Positions 51,465 to 53,558 of a stretch of 64,000 nucleotides of DNA are shown one piece after another (the stretch's first letter is position 1; each line of letters begins with the position of its first letter). A model generated the notes under the pieces. It saw only the letters and a program-made list of their open reading frames with translations. It did no database searches and was not told the origin of the DNA. The stretch spans positions 2,807,445 through 2,871,444 of the forward strand of contig NC_049992.1 of NCBI RefSeq assembly GCF_000003815.2. The letters are read 5' to 3'. Source of the DNA: Branchiostoma floridae. Taxonomy: Eukaryota > Chordata > Leptocardii > Amphioxiformes > Branchiostomatidae. The position numbers and the translations under genes are program-made.

Positions 51465-52608
51465 TCGACTTTGTTCAGATTGTGCGTGTGCGTGTGTGCA
51501 CATGTACGTTACCATTTGACATCACATTCAATACAGTTTATATCAAGATTTAGATTCAAAAGTTGAAATAAGAAACGGAAATCTGGAGTCTGCAAAATGT
51601 TTTTGATAAATATTATCTTCATCCATGACAATAAATACTCGTTGCCCCAAGGTCTGTACGACATCCACCTGAACCGAACCTTCGTCTGGACCGATGGCAT
51701 CCCGGTGACTTACATGGACTGGTAAGCGCCCTCTCTTCAGCTACAAACATGAAAAGCAATTGAACATGCTTAGTTCTGTTATATATCTTATATTATATAT
51801 CAATATATATTCTGATTTTAATCAAAGTCGTCTCGTGTAGAATAACAGGCCATGACATTTGACATCCCATTTCCGAAAATACATGTGGGAGAAGACACAT
51901 GTCTATGATCGCCTATGCCTTTAAGCGCAAGAGTCTATGTTTATCAATGTAGATACAGCCCTTCGAACGTTCTAGAGAGAGAGAATTTACCTGTCATGCA
52001 TGGCAAATGGCAGCTGTGGTAAGAACCTTTCAGAAGGCACCCGCCATCTTTCCTAATAAGCTCTGTAGAGTAGTCAAAGGCCACAAGCAGGTTACGTGAC
52101 ACGAGAGTGTTGTGGATGGGGTTAGGCAATGGCGGTCTTGGTCGCGGTTAAAGGACGGGGAGCGGAAAATGATGTTTGATGAGTTTTATTAAAATGCGCA
52201 GGCTGGATATCCTGAATTGTTCTGAACATTACAATTGGTAAATCAATACTAAGGTACTGATTTTCATAAAAGTTACCATTATTACTAAGATACCAATATT
52301 TTCAGGTTAACATTATCTATCTACCTTTCTTCAAACCTCTCTGCCGAGGATCGTGAAACAAAACACAGCATTTGCTAGTTAACACAGCTTTGTTTTCCCA
52401 TCACACCTTCCTCAGGTCACCCATGGATGTAAGAACCTGGTTCCCACAGCCGGACGGCGCCAAGATGAGCTACTGCGTTGCCATAGTGATGAAGAACGTC
52501 TGGGGAACTGACCAGTGGTACGACGTGTCCTGCGATGAACGAGCCACACGGTCCTTCATCTGCAAGCGTGCGGCCGGAAGAGTGACCCGTCCGGGAGACA
52601 ATGGCTAA
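2653..52608 (+). CDS. Extracellular mosaic protein: CUB-CCP-CUB2-tectonin6-LDLa12-F5/8C-CTLD-CUB-CTLD (35 exons, 5' end outside window)
   Basis: Joining the 35 exons listed separately gives about 5.92 kb of coding sequence, some 1,970 residues, with every splice phase matching. Order: half CUB, CUB, CCP, CUB, CUB, about six tectonin repeats forming a probable beta-propeller, twelve LDLa modules, F5/8C, CTLD, linker, CUB, CTLD, stop TAA at 52606-52608. All modules are extracellular, cysteine-rich families; CUB, CCP and LDLa bind proteins, while tectonin, discoidin and C-type lectin modules commonly bind sugars or lipids. No transmembrane or GPI segment follows the last CTLD, so secretion is inferred. 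The signal peptide must lie upstream of position 1. Introns are large and loaded with transposons. I do not recognise a named orthologue. It could be two adjacent genes, for example split at the large intron 35721-43946, but no stop, start or signal peptide supports a split. Confidence 0.8.
3134..3355 (+). CDS. Exon: CUB domain, first two thirds
   Basis: Phase 1/1 exon with acceptor CATATTTAG and donor GGTAGGT. Its start ([15 protein letters not shown]), the QRVWTIEV strand and LDVYNE follow the CUB pattern. It has no cysteines, so this is a CUB lacking the usual disulfides. It continues into exon 3822-3926. Confidence 0.85.
3822..3926 (+). CDS. Exon: CUB domain, last third
   Basis: Acceptor TTTTAACAG, donor GGTAAG, phase 1/1. 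It encodes the final CUB strands ([11 protein letters not shown] ... GFKIHFEG) and completes the CUB begun at 3134. Confidence 0.85.
4085..4800. repeat. Degenerate tandem repeat, unit about 100-135 bp
   Basis: The phrase AACATCGG ends at 4184, 4285, 4420 and 4547, each preceded by a variant of AATCCGTAACAAATCC and mostly followed by CGTTATTC. Inverse-sense versions of the TCCGTA/TACGGA motif continue to about 4800. Short ORFs on both strands here are by-products of the repeat. Confidence 0.65.
4801..6371. other. Intron stretch without a recognisable gene
   Basis: Unique-looking AT-rich sequence between CUB exon 3822-3926 and the CCP exon. No splice-flanked coding segment stands out; the only oddity is a T-run near 5939-5949. 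Confidence 0.5.
6372..6569 (+). CDS. Exon: CCP/sushi domain
   Basis: It encodes [12 protein letters not shown] ... [14 protein letters not shown] ... LTCV ... INPSCEG. The four cysteines, the GTP-NG start and the F-x-C-x3-Y signature are those of a complete CCP module. The acceptor at 6370-6371 (GCGTTAG) keeps the 1/1 phase; the nearer AG at 6383-6384 would break the frame. Donor GGTAGG. Confidence 0.9.
6600..8384. mobile_element. Degenerate outer TTAA-type MITE interrupted by element B
   Basis: Sequence on both sides of element B resembles the inside of the same family: G-run near 6627, CCGCCATC..GG near 6948, CCGCCATCTTGG near 8047. It ends with TCTGAATTGGGTTTAA (8369-8384), a worn copy of the family end. 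The left border is approximate. Confidence 0.45.
7087..8003 (-). mobile_element. MITE-like DNA element B, same family as element A, opposite orientation
   Basis: Starts TTAACCCTATCCAGACTG (7087-7104) and ends with its inverse (7986-8003). Interior blocks match element A in reverse (GTTGCGTCGGCTTTT near 7680 pairs with AAAAGCCGACGCAAC near 929). There is no ORF. It contains CCAAGATGGCGG (7620-7631) and several TGACGTCA sites, with long G and C runs inside the ends. Confidence 0.75.
8526..8640 (+). CDS. Exon: CUB domain, first part
   Basis: Phase 1 to 2. It encodes [19 protein letters not shown] and YQNNLNC, the classic CUB opening with its first two cysteines. Donor CTGCAG|GTACAA gives phase 2, matching the next exon so that NLNC is followed by SWTI. 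The acceptor after CTTACAAAAG is my choice because it keeps phase and the first cysteine. Confidence 0.85.
8909..9027 (+). CDS. Exon: CUB domain, middle
   Basis: Acceptor TTCTTTTAG, donor GGTAGG, phase 2 to 1. It encodes [20 protein letters not shown] then C-RYDFLQL, the central CUB strands with the Cys-x-x-Asp site that is part of the calcium site in Ca-binding CUBs. Confidence 0.92.
9469..9627 (+). CDS. Exon: CUB domain, end
   Basis: Acceptor AATGTTCCAG, donor GGTATG, phase 1/1. It encodes [12 protein letters not shown], then LTIHFHSNG and [10 protein letters not shown], which finishes the CUB with its fourth cysteine and the GF-x-I/A-x-Y end strand. Confidence 0.9.
9915..10289 (+). CDS. 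Exon: complete CUB domain
   Basis: A single phase 1/1 exon, in contrast to the three-exon CUB before it. It encodes [42 protein letters not shown] and [10 protein letters not shown]. This is a full CUB except for the first cysteine pair. Donor GGTATG. Confidence 0.9.
10307..10455. repeat. (TATC)n microsatellite
   Basis: Imperfect CTAT/TATC tetranucleotide run directly after the CUB exon and before the CR1-like LINE. Confidence 0.9.
11021..11503 (+). pseudogene. CR1-like LINE ORF, part 1: 2A-like motif and PHD finger (frameshifted)
   Basis: The ATG at 11021 starts a frame with a hydrophobic stretch followed by [11 protein letters not shown], which matches the D-x-x-x-NPGP core of 2A-like ribosome-skipping peptides. 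It then has a C4HC3 PHD-type zinc finger (CGMC ... CDTC ... HTDC). The frame closes at 11501-11503 in a CACCCCTAG context, where a one-base indel in the C-run separates it from the downstream frame that holds the last two finger cysteines (WICCSCG). 2A-like motifs are known in non-LTR elements of sea urchin and lancelet. Confidence 0.8.
11481..13286 (+). pseudogene. CR1-like LINE ORF, part 2: APE endonuclease and start of reverse transcriptase
   Basis: About 600 codons. Residues roughly 85-310 are an APE-like endonuclease, with [26 protein letters not shown] and LGDHD as its catalytic landmarks. A basic spacer follows, then the start of the RT ([17 protein letters not shown]). A second frameshift near 13145-13160 moves the rest of the RT into another frame. 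Confidence 0.9.
13160..14518 (+). pseudogene. CR1-like LINE ORF, part 3: reverse transcriptase
   Basis: The frame resumes with [15 protein letters not shown], then [42 protein letters not shown] and the catalytic FADDCLLY. The C-terminal CR1/jockey signature is [11 protein letters not shown] and the stop is at 14516-14518. The catalytic motifs are intact; only the two upstream frameshifts disable the element. Confidence 0.92.
14690..14790 (+). repeat. Copy of a short repeat end (TTGCTTGAGTAACTG family)
   Basis: Contains TCAGGTTGCTTGAGTAACTG followed by TTTTGGTG. It matches the ends found at 22143-22260 (inverted), 22487-22565 and 24640-24740, and more weakly 30620-30735. Confidence 0.5.
14838..14999 (+). 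CDS. Exon: tectonin (TECPR) repeat 1
   Basis: Acceptor CAATTTAG, donor CAAG|GTACGC, phase 1/1. It encodes [25 protein letters not shown] and LRRTGIT, the W-x-x-V-G-x-L-K-x-I-S-V / VW-x-VD / x-R-x-G-I signature of tectonin repeats, the blades of tachylectin-1/fish-egg-lectin-type propellers. The exon end has been amplified into the minisatellite that follows. Confidence 0.9.
14969..15332 (+). repeat. 34-bp minisatellite built from the exon end and its 5' splice site
   Basis: About 10-11 tandem units of a 34-bp motif: GTACGCAC, then GGGATCACC, AAAACAG and CTCCACAAG. The first unit is the last 31 bases of tectonin exon 1, so each unit rebuilds a CAAG|GT junction. Unit borders fall at 15000, 15034, 15068 and so on. 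Later units carry GTAAGC and GTGAGC, which are closer to the donor consensus than the first (GTACGC). In the exon's own frame the first extra unit reaches a TAA. Confidence 0.92.
15360..16308. other. Intron stretch without a recognisable gene
   Basis: AT-rich intron sequence with a short TGATTGAT run near 15520-15545. The 119-codon frame at 15653-16012 shows no domain and no splice support, so I do not call it. Confidence 0.5.
16309..16423 (+). CDS. Exon: tectonin repeat 2
   Basis: Acceptor TTCTGTAG. Encodes [25 protein letters not shown] and MYRVGTYG. The donor CGG|GTGGGT at 16424 gives phase 2, which is exactly what the next exon needs, and supports this end. Confidence 0.9.
16732..16952 (+). 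CDS. Exon: tectonin repeats 2/3 continuation (divergent)
   Basis: Phase 2 to 1, acceptor TGTTTACAG, donor AAG|GTACCG. It continues the repeat with [15 protein letters not shown], then [17 protein letters not shown]. The W and VW anchors are kept but the G-x-I-S-V core is lost, so this blade is degenerate. Confidence 0.85.
17115..17267 (+). CDS. Exon: tectonin repeat 4
   Basis: Acceptor TTCACAG, donor CAG|GTAACT, phase 1/1. Encodes [27 protein letters not shown] and KVWRA, a clear repeat. Confidence 0.9.
17737..18039 (+). CDS. Exon: tectonin repeats 5 and 6
   Basis: Encodes [32 protein letters not shown], then [17 protein letters not shown] and IVWGVDFN. With the earlier exons this makes about six blades, the number of a closed tachylectin-1-type propeller. 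The end is uncertain: the donor at 18040 (AGA|GTAACA) is the phase-1 site that fits the next exon, while 17984 (CCG|GTATTG) would give phase 0. Confidence 0.82.
18041..19300. other. Intron, no gene seen
   Basis: AT-rich. The part 18180-18560 resembles the interior of the repeat family at 19503-21349 (phrases such as AACAGCTGGGTG and CTCTTG followed by TGTTCTAGACA), so it is probably an older copy. The rest has no recognisable feature. Confidence 0.45.
19304..19429 (+). CDS. Exon: LDLa module 1
   Basis: Acceptor TGTTTTCAG, donor TGCT|GTACGA, phase 1/1. Encodes [28 protein letters not shown] and DERNC. It has the C-D-G-x-x-D-C acidic calcium-binding core and extra cysteines beyond the usual six. 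Confidence 0.92.
19503..21349 (-). mobile_element. DNA element C1 with ACCTCCATGAAAT inverted ends
   Basis: One end has ACCTCCATGAAAT at 19504-19516; the other has its inverse at 21314-21326, followed by ATGAGGTCGCCAAACTCTAG. It has a TGTGTCTGTCTG stretch near 19535. Inside is an approximately 160-bp tandem repeat at 20130-20520. No transposase is seen, so it looks non-autonomous. The same ends occur at 36011-37117 in the other orientation. Confidence 0.65.
20130..20520. repeat. Tandem repeat, unit about 160 bp, within element C1
   Basis: Three units aligned at the phrases CACCCCTTTACCAAA (about 20132), CACCTTTATACCAAA (about 20296) and CACCTCTGTGCCAAA (about 20456), each followed by GGTCATTTGG-like text and GGGTACAGG. 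Confidence 0.7.
21876..21900. repeat. (GA)n microsatellite
   Basis: GAGAGA run at about 21880-21900. A duplicated 29-bp phrase beginning AGATTCATTTTAAAATAGGG follows at about 22013 and 22060. Confidence 0.85.
22143..22570. mobile_element. Short MITE-like element with ~75-bp inverted ends
   Basis: CTCAAGCAACTGGATATGG ... GTATCCACTTTCCTT (about 22190-22250) is inverted as AAGGAAAGTGGATAC ... CATATCCAGTTGCTTGAG (about 22487-22553). A second copy of its interior and right end lies at 24410-24740. Confidence 0.6.
22590..22860 (-). mobile_element. LINE reverse-transcriptase C-terminal fragment
   Basis: Minus-strand frame reading [23 protein letters not shown] and [13 protein letters not shown] resembles the tail after the RT domain of CR1/jockey-type LINEs. 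No catalytic part is present. Confidence 0.5.
22916..23044 (+). CDS. Exon: LDLa module 2
   Basis: Acceptor GGTTCCCAG, donor TTCG|GTATGG, phase 1/1. Encodes [31 protein letters not shown] and DERDC: six cysteines and the CDG-x-x-x-C/DE core. The exon end has been amplified into a minisatellite. Confidence 0.92.
23045..23219 (+). repeat. 35-bp minisatellite starting at the LDLa-2 splice donor
   Basis: Five exact-length units beginning at 23045, 23080, 23115, 23150 and 23185. Each starts GTATGGTTCAG and ends GGGACTGTCCCG. The unit end GCGGGACTGTCCCG mirrors the exon end GCGGGACTGCTTCG, so the donor junction G|GTATGG is recreated in each unit. A stray unit lies beyond the assembly gap at about 24118-24165. 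Confidence 0.93.
23405..23935 (+). mobile_element. L1-like LINE 3' tail
   Basis: Reads [28 protein letters not shown] and FITTTKRF, the usual C-terminal end of L1-type ORF2, then about 270 bp of 3' UTR ending in AATAAA with a poly-A run at about 23918-23928. Confidence 0.6.
23947..24046. other. Assembly gap (100 N)
   Basis: Exactly 100 unknown bases, the default gap size, so the real length is not known. G-runs on the right edge suggest a sequencing failure in homopolymers. Confidence 1.
24410..24740 (+). mobile_element. Second copy of the 22143-22570 MITE family (left end missing)
   Basis: The interior (AACAACAGGAG ... GTGTCTAACTTGCTATCC) is nearly identical to 22255-22490. The right end carries a doubled GTCTGACCGTTTCAAA followed by CCAGTTGCTTGAGTAACTGC. 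Confidence 0.6.
24891..26230 (+). mobile_element. DNA element C2: octamer-rich 248-bp repeats and CA microsatellite
   Basis: Starts AACTAGAGTTCCACGAAC, like the end of element C3. It ends with CCATCCAAGACTTCTTGAGTT and a CACACA/CACAGA run (about 26142-26190), like the C1 and C3 ends. Between lie three units of about 248 bp aligned at AGCTACATATGTGACAA (about 25182, 25431, 25678), each holding several ATTATGCAAAT octamer-like sites in TCATTAATTATGCAAAT. Confidence 0.55.
26240..26842 (+). mobile_element. L1-like LINE 3' tail with poly-A
   Basis: The frame reads [15 protein letters not shown], then [19 protein letters not shown], the H-x4-C/W tail of L1-type ORF2 proteins. After a 3' UTR of about 280 bp it ends AATAAAGCTTGTT plus a run of A at about 26832-26841. 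Confidence 0.6.
27154..27297 (+). CDS. Exon: LDLa module 3
   Basis: Acceptor AACTTTGCAG, donor TGTG|GTGGGA, phase 1/1. Six cysteines, ending [18 protein letters not shown], a canonical calcium-binding LDLa. Confidence 0.93.
27956..28216. other. Assembly gap (261 N)
   Basis: Unknown bases in an intron. The size is not a default value, so it may be estimated from read pairs. Confidence 1.
28303..29050 (+). mobile_element. piggyBac-like MITE fragment (TTAACCCTC end, GGGGTCAAxxTTTACCCC motif)
   Basis: Begins TTAACCCTCATCCGACC and soon has a GGGGTCA/TGACCCC palindrome. A related sequence (TTTTTGACCCCACCG) occurs at 29031-29045, and the neighbouring text matches 56520-56742, which ends GAGGGTTAA. 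The right end here is lost. Confidence 0.5.
29060..29480 (+). mobile_element. Degenerate LINE tail
   Basis: With frame changes the region reads [17 protein letters not shown], then [20 protein letters not shown] and IWKDSRL, resembling the C-terminal zinc-knuckle end of a LINE ORF2. It has stops and is not functional. A GTACGACAGGACGAGGTGTAT phrase is duplicated just downstream (about 29516 and 29592). Confidence 0.4.
29926..30057 (+). CDS. Exon: LDLa module 4
   Basis: Acceptor AACTGCAG, donor TGTG|GTAACG, phase 1/1. Six cysteines, [18 protein letters not shown] core. Confidence 0.92.
30236..30418 (+). CDS. Exon: LDLa module 5 (divergent)
   Basis: Acceptor TTTAATAG, donor CAAG|GTTCTT, phase 1/1. 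Long for an LDLa, with only four cysteines ([22 protein letters not shown]). The disulfide C2-C4 pattern is altered but the acidic DE end is kept. Confidence 0.8.
31309..31434 (+). CDS. Exon: LDLa module 6
   Basis: The acceptor CCTTGCAG keeps frame and phase; an earlier AG at 31284-31285 is not in frame with the module. Six cysteines, from [12 protein letters not shown] to [18 protein letters not shown], where CDT replaces CDG. Donor G|GTTAGT. Confidence 0.9.
31652..31740. repeat. Microsatellites: (CA)n, (GATA)n and GA-rich
   Basis: CACACA run followed by GATAGATAGATA and a GAATATAGAAAGAGAGA duplication, immediately left of the foldback element. Confidence 0.85.
31760..32010. repeat. Minisatellite in left foldback arm
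   Basis: Six or more units of about 35 bp: GGCGGAGCAGGTCAGRGGTCA followed by an ATATTATTTATTCA-like spacer. The right arm has a single inverted unit at 35365-35400. Confidence 0.85.
32240..33600. repeat. CTCCGGAG palindrome array, left arm
   Basis: More than a dozen copies of the 8-bp palindrome CTCCGGAG, usually within GCTCCGGAGTAAAAAA. They sit in higher-order units that also hold ACGTACGxACATGTACCATC and TGGAGTAGCTATACGTGTTG (about 32260, 32450, 32625, 33225, 33460). Confidence 0.9.
32673..33071 (-). mobile_element. RTE-like LINE C-terminal fragment captured in the left arm
   Basis: Minus-strand 132-codon frame: [25 protein letters not shown] and [10 protein letters not shown], the post-RT tail of RTE-type non-LTR elements. 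It is open for its full length and matches the right-arm copy (35095-35370) closely. Confidence 0.8.
33620..33745 (+). repeat. tRNA-derived SINE-like module with A and B boxes
   Basis: A box TGGCACAGTGG (33632-33642) and B box GGTTCGAATCC (33675-33685) lie 33 bases apart, as in tRNA genes. They are followed by CTTGGGAAAGGCACTTTAC, a phrase typical of invertebrate tRNA-SINE bodies. The preceding ATATTTTATTAGTGGGAC is present twice (33590-33627). Confidence 0.7.
33807..34223 (+). CDS. Unrecognised acidic, Ser-rich 138-aa ORF at the centre of the foldback element
   Basis: From ATG 33807 to TAA 34221-34223. The first 70 residues are rich in S, D, E and G ([23 protein letters not shown]). The rest is a compact mixed region ([32 protein letters not shown]) ending KKYGYLVLK. 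The frame is open upstream to 33711 without another ATG. I cannot place the C-terminal region in a family. It may be an element-encoded protein, a captured exon or a retro-derived gene; the body is long enough and biased enough to look coding. Confidence 0.5.
   Translation: MASQDEGSVSDAESVMGSEQEDSTAETDRAQSGSESDTGTDVSSGTVSSNESERTGYDSGYHSGDEEEWTLYRDGTIALLHQPGDVPQRVIKQTKRAGKKFYLIEFAALPRFSNEIVHSKNRVSEQTLMKKYGYLVLK
34440..35085. repeat. CTCCGGAG palindrome array, right arm
   Basis: Inverse of the left array: TTTTACTCCGGAGCAG repeated about a dozen times, with two GCTACTCCAAAG...ATGTACATATAGATGG higher-order units (about 34630 and 34935) and related text at 34445. Confidence 0.9.
35095..35370 (+). 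mobile_element. RTE-like LINE C-terminal fragment captured in the right arm
   Basis: Plus-strand frame nearly identical to the left-arm copy ([11 protein letters not shown] ... [10 protein letters not shown]). It is shortened at its end, where it runs straight into the GTGACCTCTGACCTGCTCC unit. Confidence 0.8.
35559..35720 (+). CDS. Exon: LDLa module 7
   Basis: Acceptor TTAAAAAACAG, donor TGCG|GTACAC, phase 1/1. Encodes [26 protein letters not shown] and RDDELNCG. It has eight cysteines because of an insertion between the CDG motif and the DDE end. Confidence 0.88.
36011..37117 (+). mobile_element. DNA element C3 with ACCTCCATGAAAT inverted ends
   Basis: Left end TAACTAGAGTTCGGGGACC then ACCTCCATGAAAT (36034-36046); right end ATTTCATGGAGGT (37102-37114). 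The sub-terminal CCATCCAGCTGTTCTTGAGTAA matches C1 and C2. A block at 36840-36980 (CTGCTTGGAG ... GATTTCTGACATTATTACAT) is repeated in part at 37415-37520. Confidence 0.65.
37640..37905 (-). mobile_element. Degenerate CR1 RT C-terminal tail
   Basis: The reverse strand reads [17 protein letters not shown], then a frameshifted FK-x-x-LD-x-HW-like end ([10 protein letters not shown]), as in CR1 C termini. It lies just beyond the 3' microsatellite of the next element. Confidence 0.45.
37911..37978. repeat. (TGAA)n microsatellite, 3' tail of the minus-strand CR1
   Basis: About 16 near-perfect TGAA units. Read on the minus strand this is (TTCA)n at the 3' end of the CR1 copy, matching the CATT tail of the LINE at 41510-42113. 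Confidence 0.85.
38196..39011 (-). pseudogene. CR1 reverse transcriptase, C-terminal part
   Basis: 272-codon frame beginning [10 protein letters not shown] and carrying the catalytic [10 protein letters not shown], then [33 protein letters not shown] and [12 protein letters not shown], a textbook CR1 RT C-half. The upstream palm and finger motifs are missing. Confidence 0.92.
39051..40115 (-). pseudogene. CR1 endonuclease, interrupted by the assembly gap
   Basis: Two parts on either side of the N run. The N-side (40115-39890) reads [14 protein letters not shown] and [14 protein letters not shown]. The C-side (39409-39051) reads [26 protein letters not shown] and [10 protein letters not shown], matching the APE endonuclease ends of CR1. 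Confidence 0.85.
39410..39822. other. Assembly gap (413 N)
   Basis: Unknown bases inside the endonuclease region of the CR1 copy. Confidence 1.
40880..41375. repeat. Tandem repeat of about 85-100 bp (GTGCAGGTTAGGTGCA unit)
   Basis: The phrase CCAGTGCAGGTTAGGTGCA recurs at about 41112, 41195 and 41295, each followed by AAATACCTGCACAGCTCC-like text and TTTTACCTG. A worn copy precedes at about 40880. Confidence 0.8.
41510..42113 (+). mobile_element. CR1/jockey-type LINE tail with (CATT)n end
   Basis: The frame reads [35 protein letters not shown] and [19 protein letters not shown], the post-RT C terminus. The 3' UTR ends AATAAAATCATTCATTCATTC. It is heavily 5'-truncated. Confidence 0.75.
42949..43683 (-). 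pseudogene. CR1 ORF1 protein
   Basis: 245-codon open frame: [57 protein letters not shown] and [14 protein letters not shown]. This is the conserved nucleic-acid-binding core of CR1/L2-type ORF1. It is intact apart from separation from ORF2 by the nested DNA element. Confidence 0.75.
43947..44090 (+). CDS. Exon: LDLa module 8
   Basis: Acceptor CACATTACAG, donor TGTG|GTAAAG, phase 1/1. Six cysteines, [16 protein letters not shown] then RDEIGCG, with a short insertion before the acidic end. Confidence 0.92.
44262..44780. mobile_element. mariner-like MITE
   Basis: Bounded by TA, with inverted ends: CAAGGGGTGATCAATTAG ... AAATAAGACACACAAC on the left, and the inverse of CGAAGGTTGATCGATAAG, AAATGAGACGCACAAC on the right (about 44745-44778). 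The interior frame shows no intact transposase. Confidence 0.55.
44900..45082 (+). CDS. Exon: LDLa module 9 (long)
   Basis: Acceptor TTATGACAG, donor TGTG|GTAACT, phase 1/1. Six cysteines, but there is an insertion of about 25 residues between C1 and C2, and [18 protein letters not shown] replaces the usual CDG-x-x-DC core. Confidence 0.82.
45240..45360. mobile_element. Fragments of the TTAA MITE family
   Basis: CGGTCTGGTTAGGGTTAA (about 45317-45334) is a right end, and TTAACCCTTATTCAAGACTG (from 45331) a left end, of the family seen at 672-2592 and 7087-8003. Confidence 0.5.
45425..45538 (+). CDS. Exon: LDLa module 10 (divergent)
   Basis: Acceptor CATTTTCAG, donor TGCT|GTAGGT, phase 1/1. 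Cysteine-rich ([29 protein letters not shown]) but without the DC/SDE calcium core. Confidence 0.78.
45918..46040 (+). CDS. Exon: LDLa module 11 (four cysteines)
   Basis: Acceptor ATAACGCAG, donor TGTG|GTAAAT, phase 1/1. Encodes TICGDTIQ then [20 protein letters not shown]; cysteines 2 and 3 are missing. Confidence 0.82.
46153..46266 (+). CDS. Exon: LDLa module 12 (four cysteines)
   Basis: Acceptor TGTTTACAG, donor ATTG|GTAAAC, phase 1/1. [20 protein letters not shown] then [11 protein letters not shown]: a good acidic core, but the first and third cysteines are absent. Confidence 0.88.
46450..46733 (+). CDS. Exon: F5/8 type C (discoidin) domain, main part
   Basis: Phase 1 to 0, acceptor TTTCCGTAG, donor ACG|GTATAT. 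Encodes [34 protein letters not shown] and ITFSLKYG, the W-x-I-D-L / V-T-G-V / Y-x-V-x-YS-like core of discoidin domains. Confidence 0.88.
46949..47087 (+). CDS. Exon: F5/8 type C domain, end
   Basis: The acceptor GATGCCTTAG (46947-46948) gives phase 0 and [19 protein letters not shown]; a later CACCAG would put a stop in frame. It ends [12 protein letters not shown] and LLGCP, the usual aR-x-VR-x-xP ... GC finish. Donor AAAG|GTAAAA. Confidence 0.85.
47508..47743 (+). CDS. Exon: C-type lectin domain 1, first half
   Basis: Acceptor TTTGTAG, phase 1 to 0. [34 protein letters not shown] and NGWIGMK are the standard CTLD opening (C-W-x-CY, W-x-A-x-x-C, G-x-LA-x-V, WIG). The donor GAG|GTATCT is the phase-0 site that fits the next exon. 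Confidence 0.9.
48356..48491 (+). CDS. Exon: C-type lectin domain 1, middle
   Basis: Acceptor TATCTCCAG, phase 0 to 1. [11 protein letters not shown] then [12 protein letters not shown]. It has no EPN/QPD motif, so calcium-dependent sugar binding by this CTLD is doubtful. Confidence 0.85.
48639..48695 (+). CDS. Exon: C-type lectin domain 1, end
   Basis: 57-base exon, acceptor CCTTTGCAG, donor [27 protein letters not shown] supplies the last two CTLD cysteines. Confidence 0.88.
48700..50009. other. Intron, possible old transposon, no gene seen
   Basis: Contains several GAACATGTTC-like palindromic words (GGAACATGTTCC near 49120) and GTTGGAACATGT repeats at 49118 and 49358. The 97-codon frame at 49114-49407 has no recognisable domain. 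Confidence 0.4.
50010..50129 (+). CDS. Exon: short linker
   Basis: Acceptor GATTTGCAG, donor ACAG|GTATCC, phase 1/1. Encodes [17 protein letters not shown] ... VHIPDMTG; one cysteine, one N-x-T glycosylation site, no known domain. Confidence 0.75.
50423..50860 (+). CDS. Exon: cysteine-rich start plus CUB domain
   Basis: Acceptor TCTTTTTCAG, donor GCAG|GTAAAA, phase 1/1. A short CDDC...C...C lead is followed by [46 protein letters not shown] and FIATYNV: a CUB in one exon. GC content and CG dinucleotides are higher than in the introns. Confidence 0.9.
51173..51391 (+). CDS. Exon: C-type lectin domain 2, first half
   Basis: The acceptor ATTACCAAG keeps phase 1. [36 protein letters not shown] and YIG give the CTLD start. 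Donor ATTG|GTTTGA. Confidence 0.9.
51430..51465. repeat. (TG)n microsatellite
   Basis: TATATATG followed by about 13 TG units, just after the CTLD 2 first-half exon. Confidence 0.9.
51652..51721 (+). CDS. Exon: C-type lectin domain 2, middle
   Basis: 70-base exon, acceptor TTGCCCCAAG, donor CTG|GTAAGC, phase 1 to 2. [14 protein letters not shown] matches the CTLD F-x-W-x-DG-x-x-x-x-Y-x-x-W stretch; the final W is completed by the next exon. Confidence 0.88.
52416..52608 (+). CDS. Terminal exon: C-type lectin domain 2, end, and stop
   Basis: Acceptor CCTTCCTCAG, phase 2. [25 protein letters not shown] and SFICKRA finish the CTLD. QPD precedes the third cysteine with nearly canonical spacing, the motif linked to galactose-type specificity; WYD stands where WND is usual. 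A short tail, [10 protein letters not shown], ends at TAA 52606-52608. Confidence 0.93.
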
Positions 52609-52737
52609 ACAGCGCAGTCAGAGAGGGCAGCTTAGCCGCAATACATGCTGTTGTGTGACCCTACTAGCCCCACAGATATAGCAGCGCTAATGTTGTTTGG
52701 GCTAAATTGTTTGCCAGATACTTTTGAAGTGAAGAAA

Positions 52738-52763
52738 CATACACACACACACACACACACACA

Positions 52764-52820
<57 letters not shown>

Positions 52821-52842
52821 TACAACACGCACACACACACGC
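52738..52842. repeat. (CA)n microsatellite in the 3' UTR region
   Basis: About 50 CA units with few interruptions, about 130 bp after the stop codon of the mosaic gene. Confidence 0.95.
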
Positions 52843-53427
52843 ATATACCCACGCAGTGTTAAATGCACATTTTAAATTGATATCTAGTTTGCATGTGCAT
52901 CTAAATGATGCAGGAAAAAAGATTAGATTGAAATCGAGATTTTTTCAAATAAGTTGTTATAGTTATAAAGAACGACAAGTAGTCTAGAACTTGTCAAAAC
53001 TAAGATTTATAAGGTTATACATTTAACATTAAACATTTGTATTGATAAGCGCATATCAAGCAGTTACCTAATAATCTGTAAAAAGAGATAAAGGACTGTT
53101 CAACTATTTTCAATTTTTAATTTCGTTCGTCTATTTCCTTTTCCTTGAAGGTGTTAGAAGAACAGCATAATTGCTCAAGGCGCTATGGATGGACTGTTAG
53201 AACAGTTGGTATGTCGTTATAATTAGGTCTATCAGGGAAATCATTACATTTCGGACACCCTGATTGTTTTTTTTAGATTTCTGCAGCAGAATTTCTGCAT
53301 GGTTTCTTCGTTTTCTTTACACATTATTTGGGAGAGGGGGTGGGGGGTAGAGGTAGCTAACTTTGAAGTGACGTCATTGGGGAATAGCGGAGATTAGTCA
53401 CATATTATGCAGTTTAAGTAATTTCAA

Positions 53428-53433
53428 AATAAA
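53428..53433 (+). terminator. Candidate poly(A) signal AATAAA for the mosaic gene
   Basis: AATAAA at 53428-53433, about 820 bp after the stop. A second one lies at 53501-53506. Which one is used cannot be told from the sequence. Confidence 0.35.
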
Positions 53434-53558
53434 GCTTGACGCAGGCATGGAGTCGTCGAACTCTTGTTTACGATCTATGGCGACAACTTCAGTTCCATCA
53501 AATAAAGCCTCGGAAAGCAATTGCAGCATGTATATGCCTCCTGTATGCCTCTGTATTC

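Noticed and set aside
52632..52868. Cys-Val repeat and Thr-His repeat frames
   Set aside because: They are translations of the CA/TG microsatellite.
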